In this document: positions 34,425 through 43,629 of the stretch, in pieces
Position numbering within the stretch: position 1 is the stretch's first letter
Layout: every line of letters starts with the position of its first letter
Made by a program: the position numbers and the translations under genes
The notes under the pieces: generated by a model
The model's database searches: none
What the model was told of the DNA's origin: nothing
What the model saw: only the letters and a program-made list of their open reading frames with translations
Assembly: GCA_002493005.1 (NCBI GenBank)
Contig: DKXL01000021.1
Coordinates: 1 to 64,000 of the forward strand
Origin: Ruminococcaceae bacterium UBA7127
Lineage (GTDB): Bacteria; Bacillota; Clostridia; Oscillospirales; Acutalibacteraceae
DNA: 64,000 nt
Direction: 5' to 3'

Positions 34425-35564
34425 TCAACTTCCGCCACCGCCAATCATCAAAACCAAAGCGGTCGAGATTATGTATACCGACATTATGCAAAGCAGGATT
34501 GCAAGTAAAGTTGAGAACACCGACGTTATGCTGTCAAGCAGTTTTGATACTCCTGCAAGGCTTAACACCTCGGCTGTTGACTTGCCTATCCAAAGTGTGA
34601 GAATCCACATAAGGCATTGTAAAATAACAGGTAAAAACACAAAAGCTATTGAAATTATTACAAAAATTCCTACTCCGGATTTAAGAAGCGCAATACTGCT
34701 TTCAACAGTTTTGTAGGCATCAGACAAAGCCGAACCGACAATAGGTATGAATGAATTAAGAGTAAACCTGACTGCCCTTGTTGATACATTGTCAAACGAT
34801 GTGGTTATAAGCTGGCGAAAGCTTAAAAGGGCAGTAAATATTGTCATTGCAAAACCCAAAAGCCATTTTATGAGCTTTGAAATTATGGTTGTAAATCCGC
34901 CGAGGTTAATATCGGGCGATATTGAAGATGTGATGCTCAATCCGAGAAACATATTAAGAAAAGGAACAATTATGCGTGAGGAAAGCTGTCCCACTCCCTC
35001 GCCTGCGGCTATCATAATAGAATAATATGAAGCTCCGCTGATTGGGTGTCCTGACGACGCCATAGCAACAGTCATAACAGGGATATAGGCAAGCATTACA
35101 TTGGAGGCAGCCGAAATTACACCGCTTGTTGTATTTATAACTGAGATTGCAGGCATTGCAACGGCGCAGGTTACGCAAAGCGTTGATGTGATGTTGAGAA
35201 CATTTGATACATCGGAGCTTAAGGTGTTTTTGTATGCACTTAAAATTGAACACAAGAGCAAAAGTGCCGTTATGTTTAAAAGCCCTTTCAGTGGAGATGA
35301 CATATTGTCTGCGGCAAGTGATTTGACCTCATTTATGACGCTGTCAAAGCTGAGCGCGCTAATCTGATTGCCGTCCGCCGCAGTTAAGCCGATATTTGTA
35401 AGACTTTGTCTGACTTCGTCCGAAAGCGAGTTGTAAAGCTCGGAAAGGTCAAAGGTCAGTGCACCGCTGTCGTTTGTATCTCCGTTGCCATCAGCGAACA
35501 CTACGGTTGTTGAAAGCGTTGTAAGGATAACGAAAGTAACTACTATTAAAATAATTTTTTTCAC
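34425..35564 (-). CDS. spoIIIAE: SpoIIIAE, stage III sporulation membrane protein
   Basis: A 379-residue polytopic membrane protein with an N-terminal signal-like helix, then about eight membrane segments. Conserved blocks are LKGLLNITALLLLCSILSAY, MLAYIPVMTVAMASSG and RFTLNSFIPIVGSALSDAY. It is the largest membrane component of the channel export apparatus. Located centrally in the spoIIIA operon, 9 bp after spoIIIAD. Confidence 0.95.
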   Translation of the reverse strand: MKKIILIVVTFVILTTLSTTVVFADGNGDTNDSGALTFDLSELYNSLSDEVRQSLTNIGLTAADGNQISALSFDSVINEVKSLAADNMSSPLKGLLNITALLLLCSILSAYKNTLSSDVSNVLNITSTLCVTCAVAMPAISVINTTSGVISAASNVMLAYIPVMTVAMASSGHPISGASYYSIMIAAGEGVGQLSSRIIVPFLNMFLGLSITSSISPDINLGGFTTIISKLIKWLLGFAMTIFTALLSFRQLITTSFDNVSTRAVRFTLNSFIPIVGSALSDAYKTVESSIALLKSGVGIFVIISIAFVFLPVILQCLMWILTLWIGKSTAEVLSLAGVSKLLDSITSVFSTLLAILLCIMSVYIISTALVLMIGGGGS

Positions 35565-35573
35565 TTCACACCT

Positions 35574-35963
35574 CTATTGACTCATAAGCGACAGCACCGT
35601 GTTAAGAATGTCGCTGTACAAGGGCAAGGCTGTAATTGTAACCATTATTTTACCGGCAAGAGATACATTGCCCGCAAGCGACTGACTGCCTGCATCCTTG
35701 CAGGTATTTACCGCAAATTCGGTGATAAGGCAAATTCCGATTACCTTGAGTAAAATAACGATATAATTTATATTTATATTTGACGCCGCCACAATTGAGT
35801 TGAGCGTACTGATTATTAACGACACCTGCGAGAGCATACTCAGCAGTATGATAATCGAGCAGGATATGCCGAGCATAAGTGCAATTTCACTGTTGCGTGA
35901 GCGCAGTGTGAGAATGATGATTACGGTTACAACAGCAAGTACACATATTGAAAATATGTTCAT
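35574..35963 (-). CDS. spoIIIAD: SpoIIIAD, stage III sporulation membrane protein
   Basis: A small hydrophobic protein, 129 residues from ATG 35963, with about four membrane helices, including FSICVLAVVTVIIILTL and VILLKVIGICLITEFAVN with the CKDAG loop. It matches the SpoIIIAC/AD family. The in-frame TTG at 35975 would add four residues and overlap spoIIIAC; the ATG just after the spoIIIAC stop is preferred. Confidence 0.92.
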   Translation of the reverse strand: MNIFSICVLAVVTVIIILTLRSRNSEIALMLGISCSIIILLSMLSQVSLIISTLNSIVAASNININYIVILLKVIGICLITEFAVNTCKDAGSQSLAGNVSLAGKIMVTITALPLYSDILNTVLSLMSQ

Positions 35964-35964
35964 T

Positions 35965-36159
35965 TTAAAATCCAAATAATTGCTTGATGGTGCTGAACAG
36001 CGAGCTTATCTGAGTTATGATAAGCGTGAGCACCACAATAAGTCCTGCAAGCGAGGTAAGCATTGCCTGTTCCTCCCGTCCGCTTCGTATGAGAAGCTGA
36101 GAGAGCACTGCAACAATTATTCCGACCGCCGCAATTTTGAAAATGAGTTCAACGTCCAT
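35965..36159 (-). CDS. spoIIIAC: SpoIIIAC, stage III sporulation membrane protein
   Basis: A 64-residue, two-helix membrane protein: IFKIAAVGIIVAVLSQLLIR, a short loop with GREEQA, then SLAGLIVVLTLIITQI. It has the typical size (Bacillus 68 residues) and position between spoIIIAB and spoIIIAD. Confidence 0.94.
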   Translation of the reverse strand: MDVELIFKIAAVGIIVAVLSQLLIRSGREEQAMLTSLAGLIVVLTLIITQISSLFSTIKQLFGF

Positions 36160-36171
36160 TTTTACCTCTTT

Positions 36172-36666
36172 TTATATCATCATCAGGGCAATCGCTGCGC
36201 CTGCAAAAAAGCCCATAGATTTGTATAGCTTAGATTTTTGTTTGATTGCTTCTTCTGCAAAGGAAAGCTGCTTTGTAAAAGAAATTTTGTACAACTCAAG
36301 ATGCTTCATCTGACCGTCAACATCGGTTTTTCCAAGCTGTGTGCCAAACTCATATAACAGCTTTTTGTCAGCCTCGGTAAGCGATAAATGCTTTGGAATA
36401 TTATCGATTTTGTCTTTCCACACTGCTTCAAACGGCAGGTTCTGAGCTGTGTCTATCGCAAAGTACAAAAGCGAATCGGAGTTTGCGCTTGAGGTTATGA
36501 CTGTAAAAATATCGGCAGAGCTGTAGCGGATGTTTGTTGTTACCGAGTTTATAAACGCTATGAATGCTTTGAGAAAATCACGCCTTTTGCTTAGTCTGTG
36601 GGATAATAAAAACCCCGTTGACGTTGTTGCCGCCAACAGCATAATGCATCCGAGAAATTTAAGCAC
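36172..36666 (-). CDS. spoIIIAB: SpoIIIAB, stage III sporulation protein
   Basis: A 164-residue protein with one N-terminal membrane helix (LGCIMLLAATTSTGFLL), a helical cytoplasmic domain and a C-terminal hydrophobic segment. The start is set at GTG 36666: the family begins MLKLLG, the sequence here reads VLKFLG at this codon, and GGGAG lies 9 nt upstream. It overlaps the spoIIIAA stop. Codons further upstream would give a 17-20 residue extension unlike relatives. Confidence 0.88.
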   Translation of the reverse strand: MLKFLGCIMLLAATTSTGFLLSHRLSKRRDFLKAFIAFINSVTTNIRYSSADIFTVITSSANSDSLLYFAIDTAQNLPFEAVWKDKIDNIPKHLSLTEADKKLLYEFGTQLGKTDVDGQMKHLELYKISFTKQLSFAEEAIKQKSKLYKSMGFFAGAAIALMMI

Positions 36667-37609
36667 CAAACACATCTCCCACGTCCGTAATTTTGACAAT
36701 TTCACCGGGCTTGCTCTTACCGCCAAGAAATACTATCGTTGAAAACGCACCTGTTGCTACAAGCTTTTTTATGTTTTTCTTTCGTTTTAGCTCAAGCTCG
36801 TTTGCGGCATGAACAGAAGCAATTACACGCACACCGCAGTTTACCGACTGCTCCACGGCTGCTATGTCGTCGTCACAGCCAATTTCATCACATATTATAA
36901 TGTCGGGTGACATACTGCGTATTGCCTGAATCATTGCTGTACTCTTTAAATAGCAGTCAAAAACATCGCACAAACCGATATCGTTTTGAAAACCTCCTGC
37001 CGATATTCCCGAAAACTCGCCTCTTTCATCAATTAGCGAAACATTTTTGCAATACTCGGTTGAAATTATCCTTGCCATATCACGCAAAACTGTTGTTTTG
37101 CCGCTGCAAGGTGCTCCACAAATAATCACTCCCCCACTTTTTGACATAAGTTTGTCTGTGAGTGTCTTTGAACAATTTTTGTGTTCCCGTGATATTCGTA
37201 CATTAATTGACGTAATATCTCGGATATTTGTAATCTTGTCTGAGTTCATTACCGCCGTTCCGCAAATTCCCGCCCTGTGCCCGCCACGCATTGTTATAAA
37301 GCCGTTTACAATCTCATTTTGCCTTGTATACACAGAATAGTTGCATAGGTTATGAAACGTATCAGCTATGTCAGACTTTGAAACACTAAGCATTGAGCCT
37401 GCGATGGGAGTGCTGACGAGTCCGCCGTTTTGAGTAATATAATATGTAATTTCTCTGCAAACTATTGTGACAGGGCGATTCAGGCGCAGGCGGATTTCCT
37501 GTGCCGTCGGGGCAAGCCTTGGTGCAAGCGGAATAATTCTTCTGCCTATACTTTGGCAAATACAGCCAGCCGCTTCAATAAAACGTTTTTCATTATCAAT
37601 ACCTGACAT
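36659..37609 (-). CDS. spoIIIAA: SpoIIIAA, sporulation channel ATPase
   Basis: Secretion-type ATPase (AAA, VirB11/GspE-like) thought to power the channel. Walker A is GAPCSGKT (residues 165-172) and Walker B DIIICDEIG, with the RNGFITMRGGHRAGICGTAV-like block (here VNGFITMRGGHRAGICG) before it. The 316-residue length is standard. AGGAGG lies 8 nt before the ATG, with an adjacent palindromic leader. First gene of the operon; in Bacillus the operon is sigma-E dependent, and no clear sigma-E promoter was picked out here. Confidence 0.95.
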   Translation of the reverse strand: MSGIDNEKRFIEAAGCICQSIGRRIIPLAPRLAPTAQEIRLRLNRPVTIVCREITYYITQNGGLVSTPIAGSMLSVSKSDIADTFHNLCNYSVYTRQNEIVNGFITMRGGHRAGICGTAVMNSDKITNIRDITSINVRISREHKNCSKTLTDKLMSKSGGVIICGAPCSGKTTVLRDMARIISTEYCKNVSLIDERGEFSGISAGGFQNDIGLCDVFDCYLKSTAMIQAIRSMSPDIIICDEIGCDDDIAAVEQSVNCGVRVIASVHAANELELKRKKNIKKLVATGAFSTIVFLGGKSKPGEIVKITDVGDVFGA

Positions 37610-37624
37610 TTATCATTCCTCCTG

Positions 37625-37658
37625 ATACCGTCAATAATTTGAAAATCAAATCCGGTAT
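37625..37658 (-). promoter_or_regulatory. Palindromic leader next to the spoIIIAA ribosome-binding site
   Basis: ATACCG/CGGTAT (37625-37630, 37653-37658) encloses ATTTGA/TCAAAT (37637-37642, 37646-37651). In RNA this would make a stacked hairpin right beside AGGAGG (37618-37623). It could be an operator or a translation-affecting structure. Confidence 0.4.
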
Positions 37659-37690
37659 AATGTTTGTACACTTAATACTATGCAGACAAG

Positions 37691-37727
37691 CATAAAAATA
37701 TGACCTCAACATTTTGTTGAGGTCATA
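37691..37727 (-). terminator. Terminator after the lipoprotein gene
   Basis: TATGACCTCAAC (37699-37710), loop ATTTT, GTTGAGGTCATA (37716-37727), followed on the minus strand by TTTTTATG. It ends the ligA-lipoprotein transcript before the spoIIIA operon. Confidence 0.88.
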
Positions 37728-37746
37728 AGATTAAATTAATATTGTG

Positions 37747-38223
37747 TTATCCTATGATTTTGTTAAGGATTACGGTTACTTCTTCGGCTGTAAAGTTACC
37801 TTCAATTACAGCAACGCCATCTGTTATAGGTTCATTTATAATTGGAGAAGATATTATTTCACCGTCAACGGTGACGTTCAAAACTTCACCTTCATTCAGA
37901 GTGGTAAAATCAGAAAACTTCTGAGCACCCTCATCGGTAAAGGTAAACAAAATTGAATAATCATTGAACCCTGATGCATCATTTATTTGAATTTGTACAC
38001 TTTTTATATCATTAACATTAATAATCACAGCTCCGTCTGAATCCTGAAATTCAACATTTCCGCTGAGATTTGTATGAACAGACACATCTACATCTTCTGT
38101 TTGAGTGAGTGCAGTTGAAGCCGCGGTTGTATTTTCTGTGCCGCTTTTTGGAGAACTGCCGTTACAGGCAGATAATGAGAGCACAGTCAATGCGGTAATT
38201 ATAATTATACAAAGTTTTTTCAT
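37747..38223 (-). CDS. Lipoprotein with a SecD-head-like domain
   Basis: A 158-residue predicted lipoprotein (lipobox LSAC, Cys20) with a Ser/Thr-rich linker. The folded part reads like the P1-head subdomain of SecD: VQIQINDASGFNDYSILFTFTDEGAQKF, then VDGEIISSPIINEPIT and GNFTAEE, the same order as VDGKVISAPxVxExI...GNFTxEEA in SecD. It has no membrane channel part, so it is an orphan domain; its role is unknown. It sits 3 bp downstream of ligA and is terminated by a strong hairpin. Confidence 0.65.
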   Translation of the reverse strand: MKKLCIIIITALTVLSLSACNGSSPKSGTENTTAASTALTQTEDVDVSVHTNLSGNVEFQDSDGAVIINVNDIKSVQIQINDASGFNDYSILFTFTDEGAQKFSDFTTLNEGEVLNVTVDGEIISSPIINEPITDGVAVIEGNFTAEEVTVILNKIIG

Positions 38224-38226
38224 AGT

Positions 38227-40209
38227 TTAACCCCCGAGCATAGATTTGAATTCTTCTTCGGAAAGAATTGTAATTCCAAGCGTTTGAGCCTTGGTGAGTT
38301 TGCTTCCTGCTTCTTCCCCTGCAAGAACATATGAGGTCTTTTTTGACACCGAGGAGCTTGTTTTGCCTCCGTTTTGTTCAATTATTTTTGTCGCTTCACT
38401 GCGTGTCATTGTGGGCAGTGTTCCCGTAAGCACAAAGGTCTTTCCAGCAAAAATTCCTCCATCCGTCTTTTTGACAGATGGTTTCATTTTTAGTCCCAAT
38501 GATTTGAGGTCTGATATAAGCTCTTTTGTGCTTGGAAGTGAAAAGTAGTTTTCTATACTGATTGCCATTATAGAGCCAAAACCGTCAATGGCTTCAAAGT
38601 CAACGGCTTTTGCGTTCATTATATCATCAATAGATTCAAAATTCTCACAGATAAGTTTTGCCGCCTTTAGTCCTATGTTGCGTATTCCGAGAGCATACAC
38701 TAAGCGGTAAAGCTCATTGTCTTTTGATTTTTCTATAGAAGAAATAAGATTTTGCGCAGATTTTTCTGCCTTTCTTTCAAGAGCAGAAATATCATCAGCT
38801 GTCAGTCTGTATAAATCAGCCGGAGATTTGATGAGTTCTTCATTCAAAAGCTGTTCGAGCACAGCCGGACCCAAGCCGTCGATATCCATTGCATCACGGC
38901 TGACAAAATGAATAAGGTGGCGCATAAGCTGAGCAGGGCAATCGGTGTTTGTACAACGGATTGCCGCCTCATTTTCGTCGTTTTGAACAGGACTTCCGCA
39001 CGAAGGACAAACGGTAGGAAATTCAAAAGGAACAGCATTCTCTGCGTGCTCTTTAACCGAAAGCACTTCGGGGATAATCTCGCCTGCTTTTCGGATGATT
39101 ACGGTGTCGCCCACACAAATTCCCTTTTCGTCGATAAAATCCTTATTATGCAAGGTTGCGCGGCTGACAGTTGTGCCTGCAAGCAACACAGGTTCAAAGT
39201 TGCCGACGGGAGTGAGGACTCCTGTTCTGCCGACATTAATTTCTATGTTAAACAGTTTTGTCGTTTTTTCCTCGGGAGGATACTTATACGCTTCTGCCCA
39301 TTTTGGATATTTTGCGGTACTTCCGAGAAGCTCACGGTTTGAAAAGCTGTCAACCTTAACCACTGCTCCGTCGATTGCGTAATCAAAAGTTCCGCGCATA
39401 TTTCCTATGCGCTCAATCTCCTCAATCACATCATCTATATTATCATAGAGATTATAAAATGCTGTAGGAAAACCAAGCTCAGTAAGGTAATTAAGGCTTT
39501 GAACGTGGCTTGTAAGAGATGTGCCCCGTACCTGCTGAATATTAAAGATGAAAATATCAAGATTTCGGCTTGCGGTTACCTTTGCATTTTTTTGGCGCAG
39601 AGATCCTGCCGCCGCATTACGGGGATTTTTAAAGGTTTTTTCTTCATTTTCCTCCTGCTTTTGTGTGAGGGCTTCAAAGGAAGCAAACGACATATACACC
39701 TCACCGCGTACCTCTAAATACTCAGGTGCGTTCTCAATGCGTTTTGGCAGACTTTTGATTGTCATTAAATTTTCGGTTACATCTTCGCCTGTTGTGCCGT
39801 CACCGCGAGTTGAACCACGGACAAATACGCCGTTTTCGTATTCACAGGAAACGGAAAGTCCGTCAAACTTTGGCTCGACAACATACTTTACATTTGGCAA
39901 TGTTTCACGCACTTTTGCATCAAACTCACGAAGCTCGTCGTGCGAAAAGCTGTCGTGCAGGCTCTCCATTACGACAGTATGCGTTACAGGAGAAAACTTT
40001 TCGCCTGCACTGCCGCCTACTCTGTTTGTAGGAGAAAGCGGTGATTTGAGTGACGGAAACTCGGCTTCCAAATTTTCAAGCTCACGCAACATTTTGTCGT
40101 ACTCAAAGTCAGAAATCTCAGGCTCATCCCTGTTGTAGTATAAATTGTTATGATATTCAAGCTGTTTAGTAAGCTCTTGTACTCTAAATTTGGCATCGGT
40201 AAAATTCAT
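38227..40209 (-). CDS. ligA: NAD-dependent DNA ligase LigA
   Basis: Seals nicks during replication and repair. The 660-residue protein shows the Ia domain, the adenylation domain with the nucleophile Lys114 in KFDG, the OB domain, the four-Cys zinc finger (CPSCGSP and CTNTDCPAQ), helix-hairpin-helix repeats (around ALGIRNIGLKAA) and a C-terminal BRCT domain starting near FAGKTFVLTGTL. All domains expected of LigA are present and the length is normal. Confidence 0.98.
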   Translation of the reverse strand: MNFTDAKFRVQELTKQLEYHNNLYYNRDEPEISDFEYDKMLRELENLEAEFPSLKSPLSPTNRVGGSAGEKFSPVTHTVVMESLHDSFSHDELREFDAKVRETLPNVKYVVEPKFDGLSVSCEYENGVFVRGSTRGDGTTGEDVTENLMTIKSLPKRIENAPEYLEVRGEVYMSFASFEALTQKQEENEEKTFKNPRNAAAGSLRQKNAKVTASRNLDIFIFNIQQVRGTSLTSHVQSLNYLTELGFPTAFYNLYDNIDDVIEEIERIGNMRGTFDYAIDGAVVKVDSFSNRELLGSTAKYPKWAEAYKYPPEEKTTKLFNIEINVGRTGVLTPVGNFEPVLLAGTTVSRATLHNKDFIDEKGICVGDTVIIRKAGEIIPEVLSVKEHAENAVPFEFPTVCPSCGSPVQNDENEAAIRCTNTDCPAQLMRHLIHFVSRDAMDIDGLGPAVLEQLLNEELIKSPADLYRLTADDISALERKAEKSAQNLISSIEKSKDNELYRLVYALGIRNIGLKAAKLICENFESIDDIMNAKAVDFEAIDGFGSIMAISIENYFSLPSTKELISDLKSLGLKMKPSVKKTDGGIFAGKTFVLTGTLPTMTRSEATKIIEQNGGKTSSSVSKKTSYVLAGEEAGSKLTKAQTLGITILSEEEFKSMLGG

Positions 40210-40307
40210 TTATGCTTCCTCACATCAAATTCTATTCATTTTGGCACTCTGCTTGTTCTGCTGTCATTATTGTCGCCATTAAAAATTGAAATATAATTAT
40301 GCGGCTT

Positions 40308-40880
40308 TTACTTAACCTGAGATGTGCCCTTTTCTCGCAGGAATGTTGATTCCAGGTCAGCAAGATGCAGCTTTACTGCAAGAGGATAACGATCATAAGC
40401 CTGACTTATAGTGTTGCTGTTTTTATCGCCAAACTCGCCCATATGCCAGCGAATTGCCATTGCCTCGTCAATTTTGAGGTGCATTTTGCGCTCTATGAGA
40501 AATACGGACTTTTCGCCGTGACCGTAAGGGAACTGATCCTCAATTGCATAATAGGGGACCTTTTCCCATTGCCCGGTAAGCTCGTTTTTAACATTTCGGC
40601 TAGATACTTTATAAAACTGTGCCTTGCACAAGTCATGAAGCAGTCCGCAAATTGCAAAGCTTTCAATATTATCTGTATCCTCGTCAAAATGCTTTTCCAT
40701 CATTGTGTTAAAAACACTTACAGAATGCATTACAAGTCCGCTCTCACAGGCACAATGATATTTGGAGCTTGCAGGCGCTGTGAAAAAATCTGTACGTTTA
40801 AGCCACTCTAAAAGCTCATCTGCTCCCTGTCGTGTTATGTGTTCGTTATATATTTCAATAAATTCTTCCTGAGGGGTCAT
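40308..40880 (-). CDS. HD-domain phosphohydrolase
   Basis: A 190-residue HD-superfamily protein. The metal ligands appear as His in VMHSVSVF, the HD pair in LLHDLCK, and a later HGEKS and RWHMGEF. Related proteins act on nucleotides or as hydrolases of unknown substrate. GGAGGT precedes the ATG. It stands alone between ligA and ispH-rpsA on the minus strand. Substrate unknown. Confidence 0.78.
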   Translation of the reverse strand: MTPQEEFIEIYNEHITRQGADELLEWLKRTDFFTAPASSKYHCACESGLVMHSVSVFNTMMEKHFDEDTDNIESFAICGLLHDLCKAQFYKVSSRNVKNELTGQWEKVPYYAIEDQFPYGHGEKSVFLIERKMHLKIDEAMAIRWHMGEFGDKNSNTISQAYDRYPLAVKLHLADLESTFLREKGTSQVK

Positions 40881-40982
40881 AATAATACCTCCGCGGTCAA
40901 CGCCGCTAAAAATTGTTTAATCTGCTGTCACTAAATTGCAGACAGAACTTATACTAATCATAATGTATAAATTATCATACAA

Positions 40983-41010
40983 TAAAAAGGGCACCCGATA
41001 GGATGCCCTT
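40983..41010 (-). terminator. Terminator after ispH-rpsA
   Basis: An AAGGGCA.CC/GG.TGCCCTT stem (40987-40996, 41001-41010, one mismatch) followed by TTTTTATTG on the minus strand. Confidence 0.85.
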
Positions 41011-41021
41011 ATAAAACTATA

Positions 41022-43013
41022 TTATTCAGCTGTTTCTTCTGTTGCTTCTTCTGCCTCAGCTTCCTTTGCAGGAGCCTGCTCCTCTTCAGGAAGAAGTGCA
41101 CGCATTGAAAGACTTACACGCTTCTTGTCAAAGTCAATAGCTGTAATCTTTGCTTCAACAGTTTCGCCTACTGAAAGAACATCTGCGGGCTTTTCAATTC
41201 TCTTGTTGGCAATCTGAGAAATGTGGATAAGACCGTCAATGCCCGGAATGATGTTAGCGAATGCACCAAATGTTGTAAGACCAACAATTGTTGCGTTTAC
41301 TACTGTACCCTCAGGATACTTGTTCTTGAGGATTTCCCATGGATTGTCGTCAGCATTCTTGAAGCCGAGAGAAATCTTCTTTGTTTCTTCATTAATGTCT
41401 TTTATGTAAACATCTACTGTATCGCCAACATTAACTACTTCGCTCGGGTGCTTGATGTGAGTCCATGAAAGCTCAGAAATATGAATCATACCGAATACGC
41501 CGCCGAGGTCAACAAATGCACCGTAGCTTGTAAGTGACTTAACAACACCGTTGTAACGCTTGCCAATCTCACAGTTCTTCCAGAATTCCTCACGCTGAGC
41601 AGCTCTCTGCTCCTTGAGCACGCTGCGGATAGAACCGATTGCTCTTCTGCGTCTGCCGTTCTGAGAAACCTCAATAAGTCTGAAGTCAACCTCCTGACCT
41701 ACCAAGCTGTCAAGACTCTCTTCACGAGTTGCAGTTGCCTGTGATGCAGGAACAAAAATTCTTGAGCCGTTGAACAGAACAATAACGCCGCCCTTAACAG
41801 CCTCTGTAACCTTGCCTGAAAGAACCTCCTGAGTATCAGCCTTCTCCTTAAGTTCTTCCCAGCCCTTTTGAGCGTCTACTCTGCGCTTTGAAAGCATAAT
41901 TGTGCCTTCCTGGTCGTTTGTCTTCATAATAAGAAGCTCAACCTCGTCGCCAACCTGAACAACATCTTCAGGCTTTGCATTAGGATCGTTTGAAAGCTCA
42001 ACAGCCGGAATGATGCCGGTCTGTTTTCTGCCAACGTCAACCTGAACTTCGTTTGGTGCTATGCTAAGCACTGTGCCCATTACCCTCTCATTTGTATTTA
42101 AGTTTTTGAGGGACTCTTCAAGCAACTCCTCAAAAGATTCTTCAACCATTGTTTCACCGGATTTAATTTCACTCATTGTATCCAGTACCTCCTTTATTAT
42201 CCTTGCCGGTGTCGATGCGCCGGCAGTTACGCCGATATTGTTGGCATTATAAACCTTGCCGCGGTCAAGCTCTTTTGCTGTTTCAATCAACACAGTATTT
42301 TCGCACTGCCTTTTGCAAATATCAAAAAGCTTTGAGGTATTTGAGCTGTGTCGATCACCGATCACTACCATAAAATCAGATTGCTCGGCAATTACCGCCG
42401 CCTCATTTTGCCTAACTTGCGTAGCATTACATATTGTATCAAATATTTTTGCATTTGTACATAGTTTTTTTATCTTTTTTATACATTTTTTCCATTCTTG
42501 TGTGTCAAATGTTGTCTGTGCAACAATTAACACGTTCTTATTATTCATTTTTAGAATAATATCTGCTAAATCATCAAGTTCTTGTTCATTATTGAAAGTA
42601 TAACAGGTTGCAAGGCAATGACCGATAATGCCGCAAACCTCGGGATGATTTTTGTTGCCTGCAATCAAAACAACATCAGAATCGGGGTTTGCATCGCTGA
42701 CAATTTTGTGAATCTTCTTGACAAAAGGACAGGTCGCGTCTTTGTAGCTTATTCCCCTCTTCTCAATGTCGTCAATCACTGAACGCTCCACTCCGTGTGA
42801 ACGAATGACAAGAGTTGAGTCGTCTAAAATATCGTTTGGGCTGTCTACAGGAACGCATCCGCGCAGTTTAAGCTCATTAACAAGCTCCATATTATGGATT
42901 ATAGGCCCGAGCGTTGACACTTTGAATCCCTGCTCAAGAAGTTCGTTTACAATATTGATTGCACGGTTTACACCAAAGCAAAAACCTGCCGAATCAGCCT
43001 TTTTTATACTCAC
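41022..43013 (-). CDS. ispH: Fusion of IspH reductase and ribosomal protein S1
   Basis: A 663-residue two-part protein. Residues about 1-285 are IspH (HMBPP reductase, last MEP-pathway step) with the three iron-sulfur Cys in GFCFGV (Cys12), DATCPFV and DTICNAT, plus GNKNHPEV. Residues about 300-650 carry four S1 RNA-binding repeats, including GAFVDLGGVFGMIHISELSW and GAFANIIPGIDGLIHISQI, ending in an acidic Ala/Glu tail. Such fusions are known in Clostridia. It follows plsC with a 20-bp overlap, part of a cmk-plsC-ispH unit. Confidence 0.96.
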   Translation of the reverse strand: MSIKKADSAGFCFGVNRAINIVNELLEQGFKVSTLGPIIHNMELVNELKLRGCVPVDSPNDILDDSTLVIRSHGVERSVIDDIEKRGISYKDATCPFVKKIHKIVSDANPDSDVVLIAGNKNHPEVCGIIGHCLATCYTFNNEQELDDLADIILKMNNKNVLIVAQTTFDTQEWKKCIKKIKKLCTNAKIFDTICNATQVRQNEAAVIAEQSDFMVVIGDRHSSNTSKLFDICKRQCENTVLIETAKELDRGKVYNANNIGVTAGASTPARIIKEVLDTMSEIKSGETMVEESFEELLEESLKNLNTNERVMGTVLSIAPNEVQVDVGRKQTGIIPAVELSNDPNAKPEDVVQVGDEVELLIMKTNDQEGTIMLSKRRVDAQKGWEELKEKADTQEVLSGKVTEAVKGGVIVLFNGSRIFVPASQATATREESLDSLVGQEVDFRLIEVSQNGRRRRAIGSIRSVLKEQRAAQREEFWKNCEIGKRYNGVVKSLTSYGAFVDLGGVFGMIHISELSWTHIKHPSEVVNVGDTVDVYIKDINEETKKISLGFKNADDNPWEILKNKYPEGTVVNATIVGLTTFGAFANIIPGIDGLIHISQIANKRIEKPADVLSVGETVEAKITAIDFDKKRVSLSMRALLPEEEQAPAKEAEAEEATEETAE

Positions 43014-43629
43014 TTAAGTCGTGCTCCCTCATTTTTTTGATTTCATCCATAATCATATTTGACGCATTTTTAAGCTCTCGCCTGCCGCCGTCGACAGTAA
43101 GTCCCAAATCTTTAGGTGAAAGCGGTTTGCCAAAGTGAACTACACGCTTTGAGAAAAGATGCTTTGGATTACCGACTATTGTGATACACGCAGGAACAAC
43201 AGGTACCTGCATTTGCTGTGCAACAAGAGCGCAACCACTGCGAGGACGCATAAGGTCGCCGGTCTTGGTTCTGCCGCCCTCAATGAAAATTGTCATTATC
43301 TCGCCCTCTGCAATGAGGTCGGAGCCTGTCTTGATTGCAACTCCGTCGCCTGCACCGCGTTCAACAGGGAATGCGCCCAGCGCACGAATAAGACAAGCAA
43401 AGAATTTGTTTTTAAAAAGCTCAATCTTTGCCATAAAAAACAATCTGCGCTTTTTTTGAGAAAGACCGAGCAAAACGGGGTCTGAATATGAGAGATGATT
43501 ACTTGCAATTATCAAACCACCCTCTTTGGGAAGCGGCTGATCGCATATGGTTTTGTAGCGATAAAAAAGTTTAAAAATCGGCTTGCATACCACACGTCCT
43601 ACTGCGTAGAGAGCCTTAGACTGTCCCAT
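42994..43629 (-). CDS. plsC: 1-acylglycerol-3-phosphate acyltransferase
   Basis: Membrane-associated enzyme making phosphatidic acid from lysophosphatidic acid. The catalytic HX4D motif is NHLSYSD (His45, Asp50) and the second acyltransferase block is FIEGGRTKTG. At 211 residues it is a compact PlsC. Coupled to cmk upstream by a shared base and to ispH downstream by overlap. Confidence 0.9.
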   Translation of the reverse strand: MGQSKALYAVGRVVCKPIFKLFYRYKTICDQPLPKEGGLIIASNHLSYSDPVLLGLSQKKRRLFFMAKIELFKNKFFACLIRALGAFPVERGAGDGVAIKTGSDLIAEGEIMTIFIEGGRTKTGDLMRPRSGCALVAQQMQVPVVPACITIVGNPKHLFSKRVVHFGKPLSPKDLGLTVDGGRRELKNASNMIMDEIKKMREHDLSEYKKG

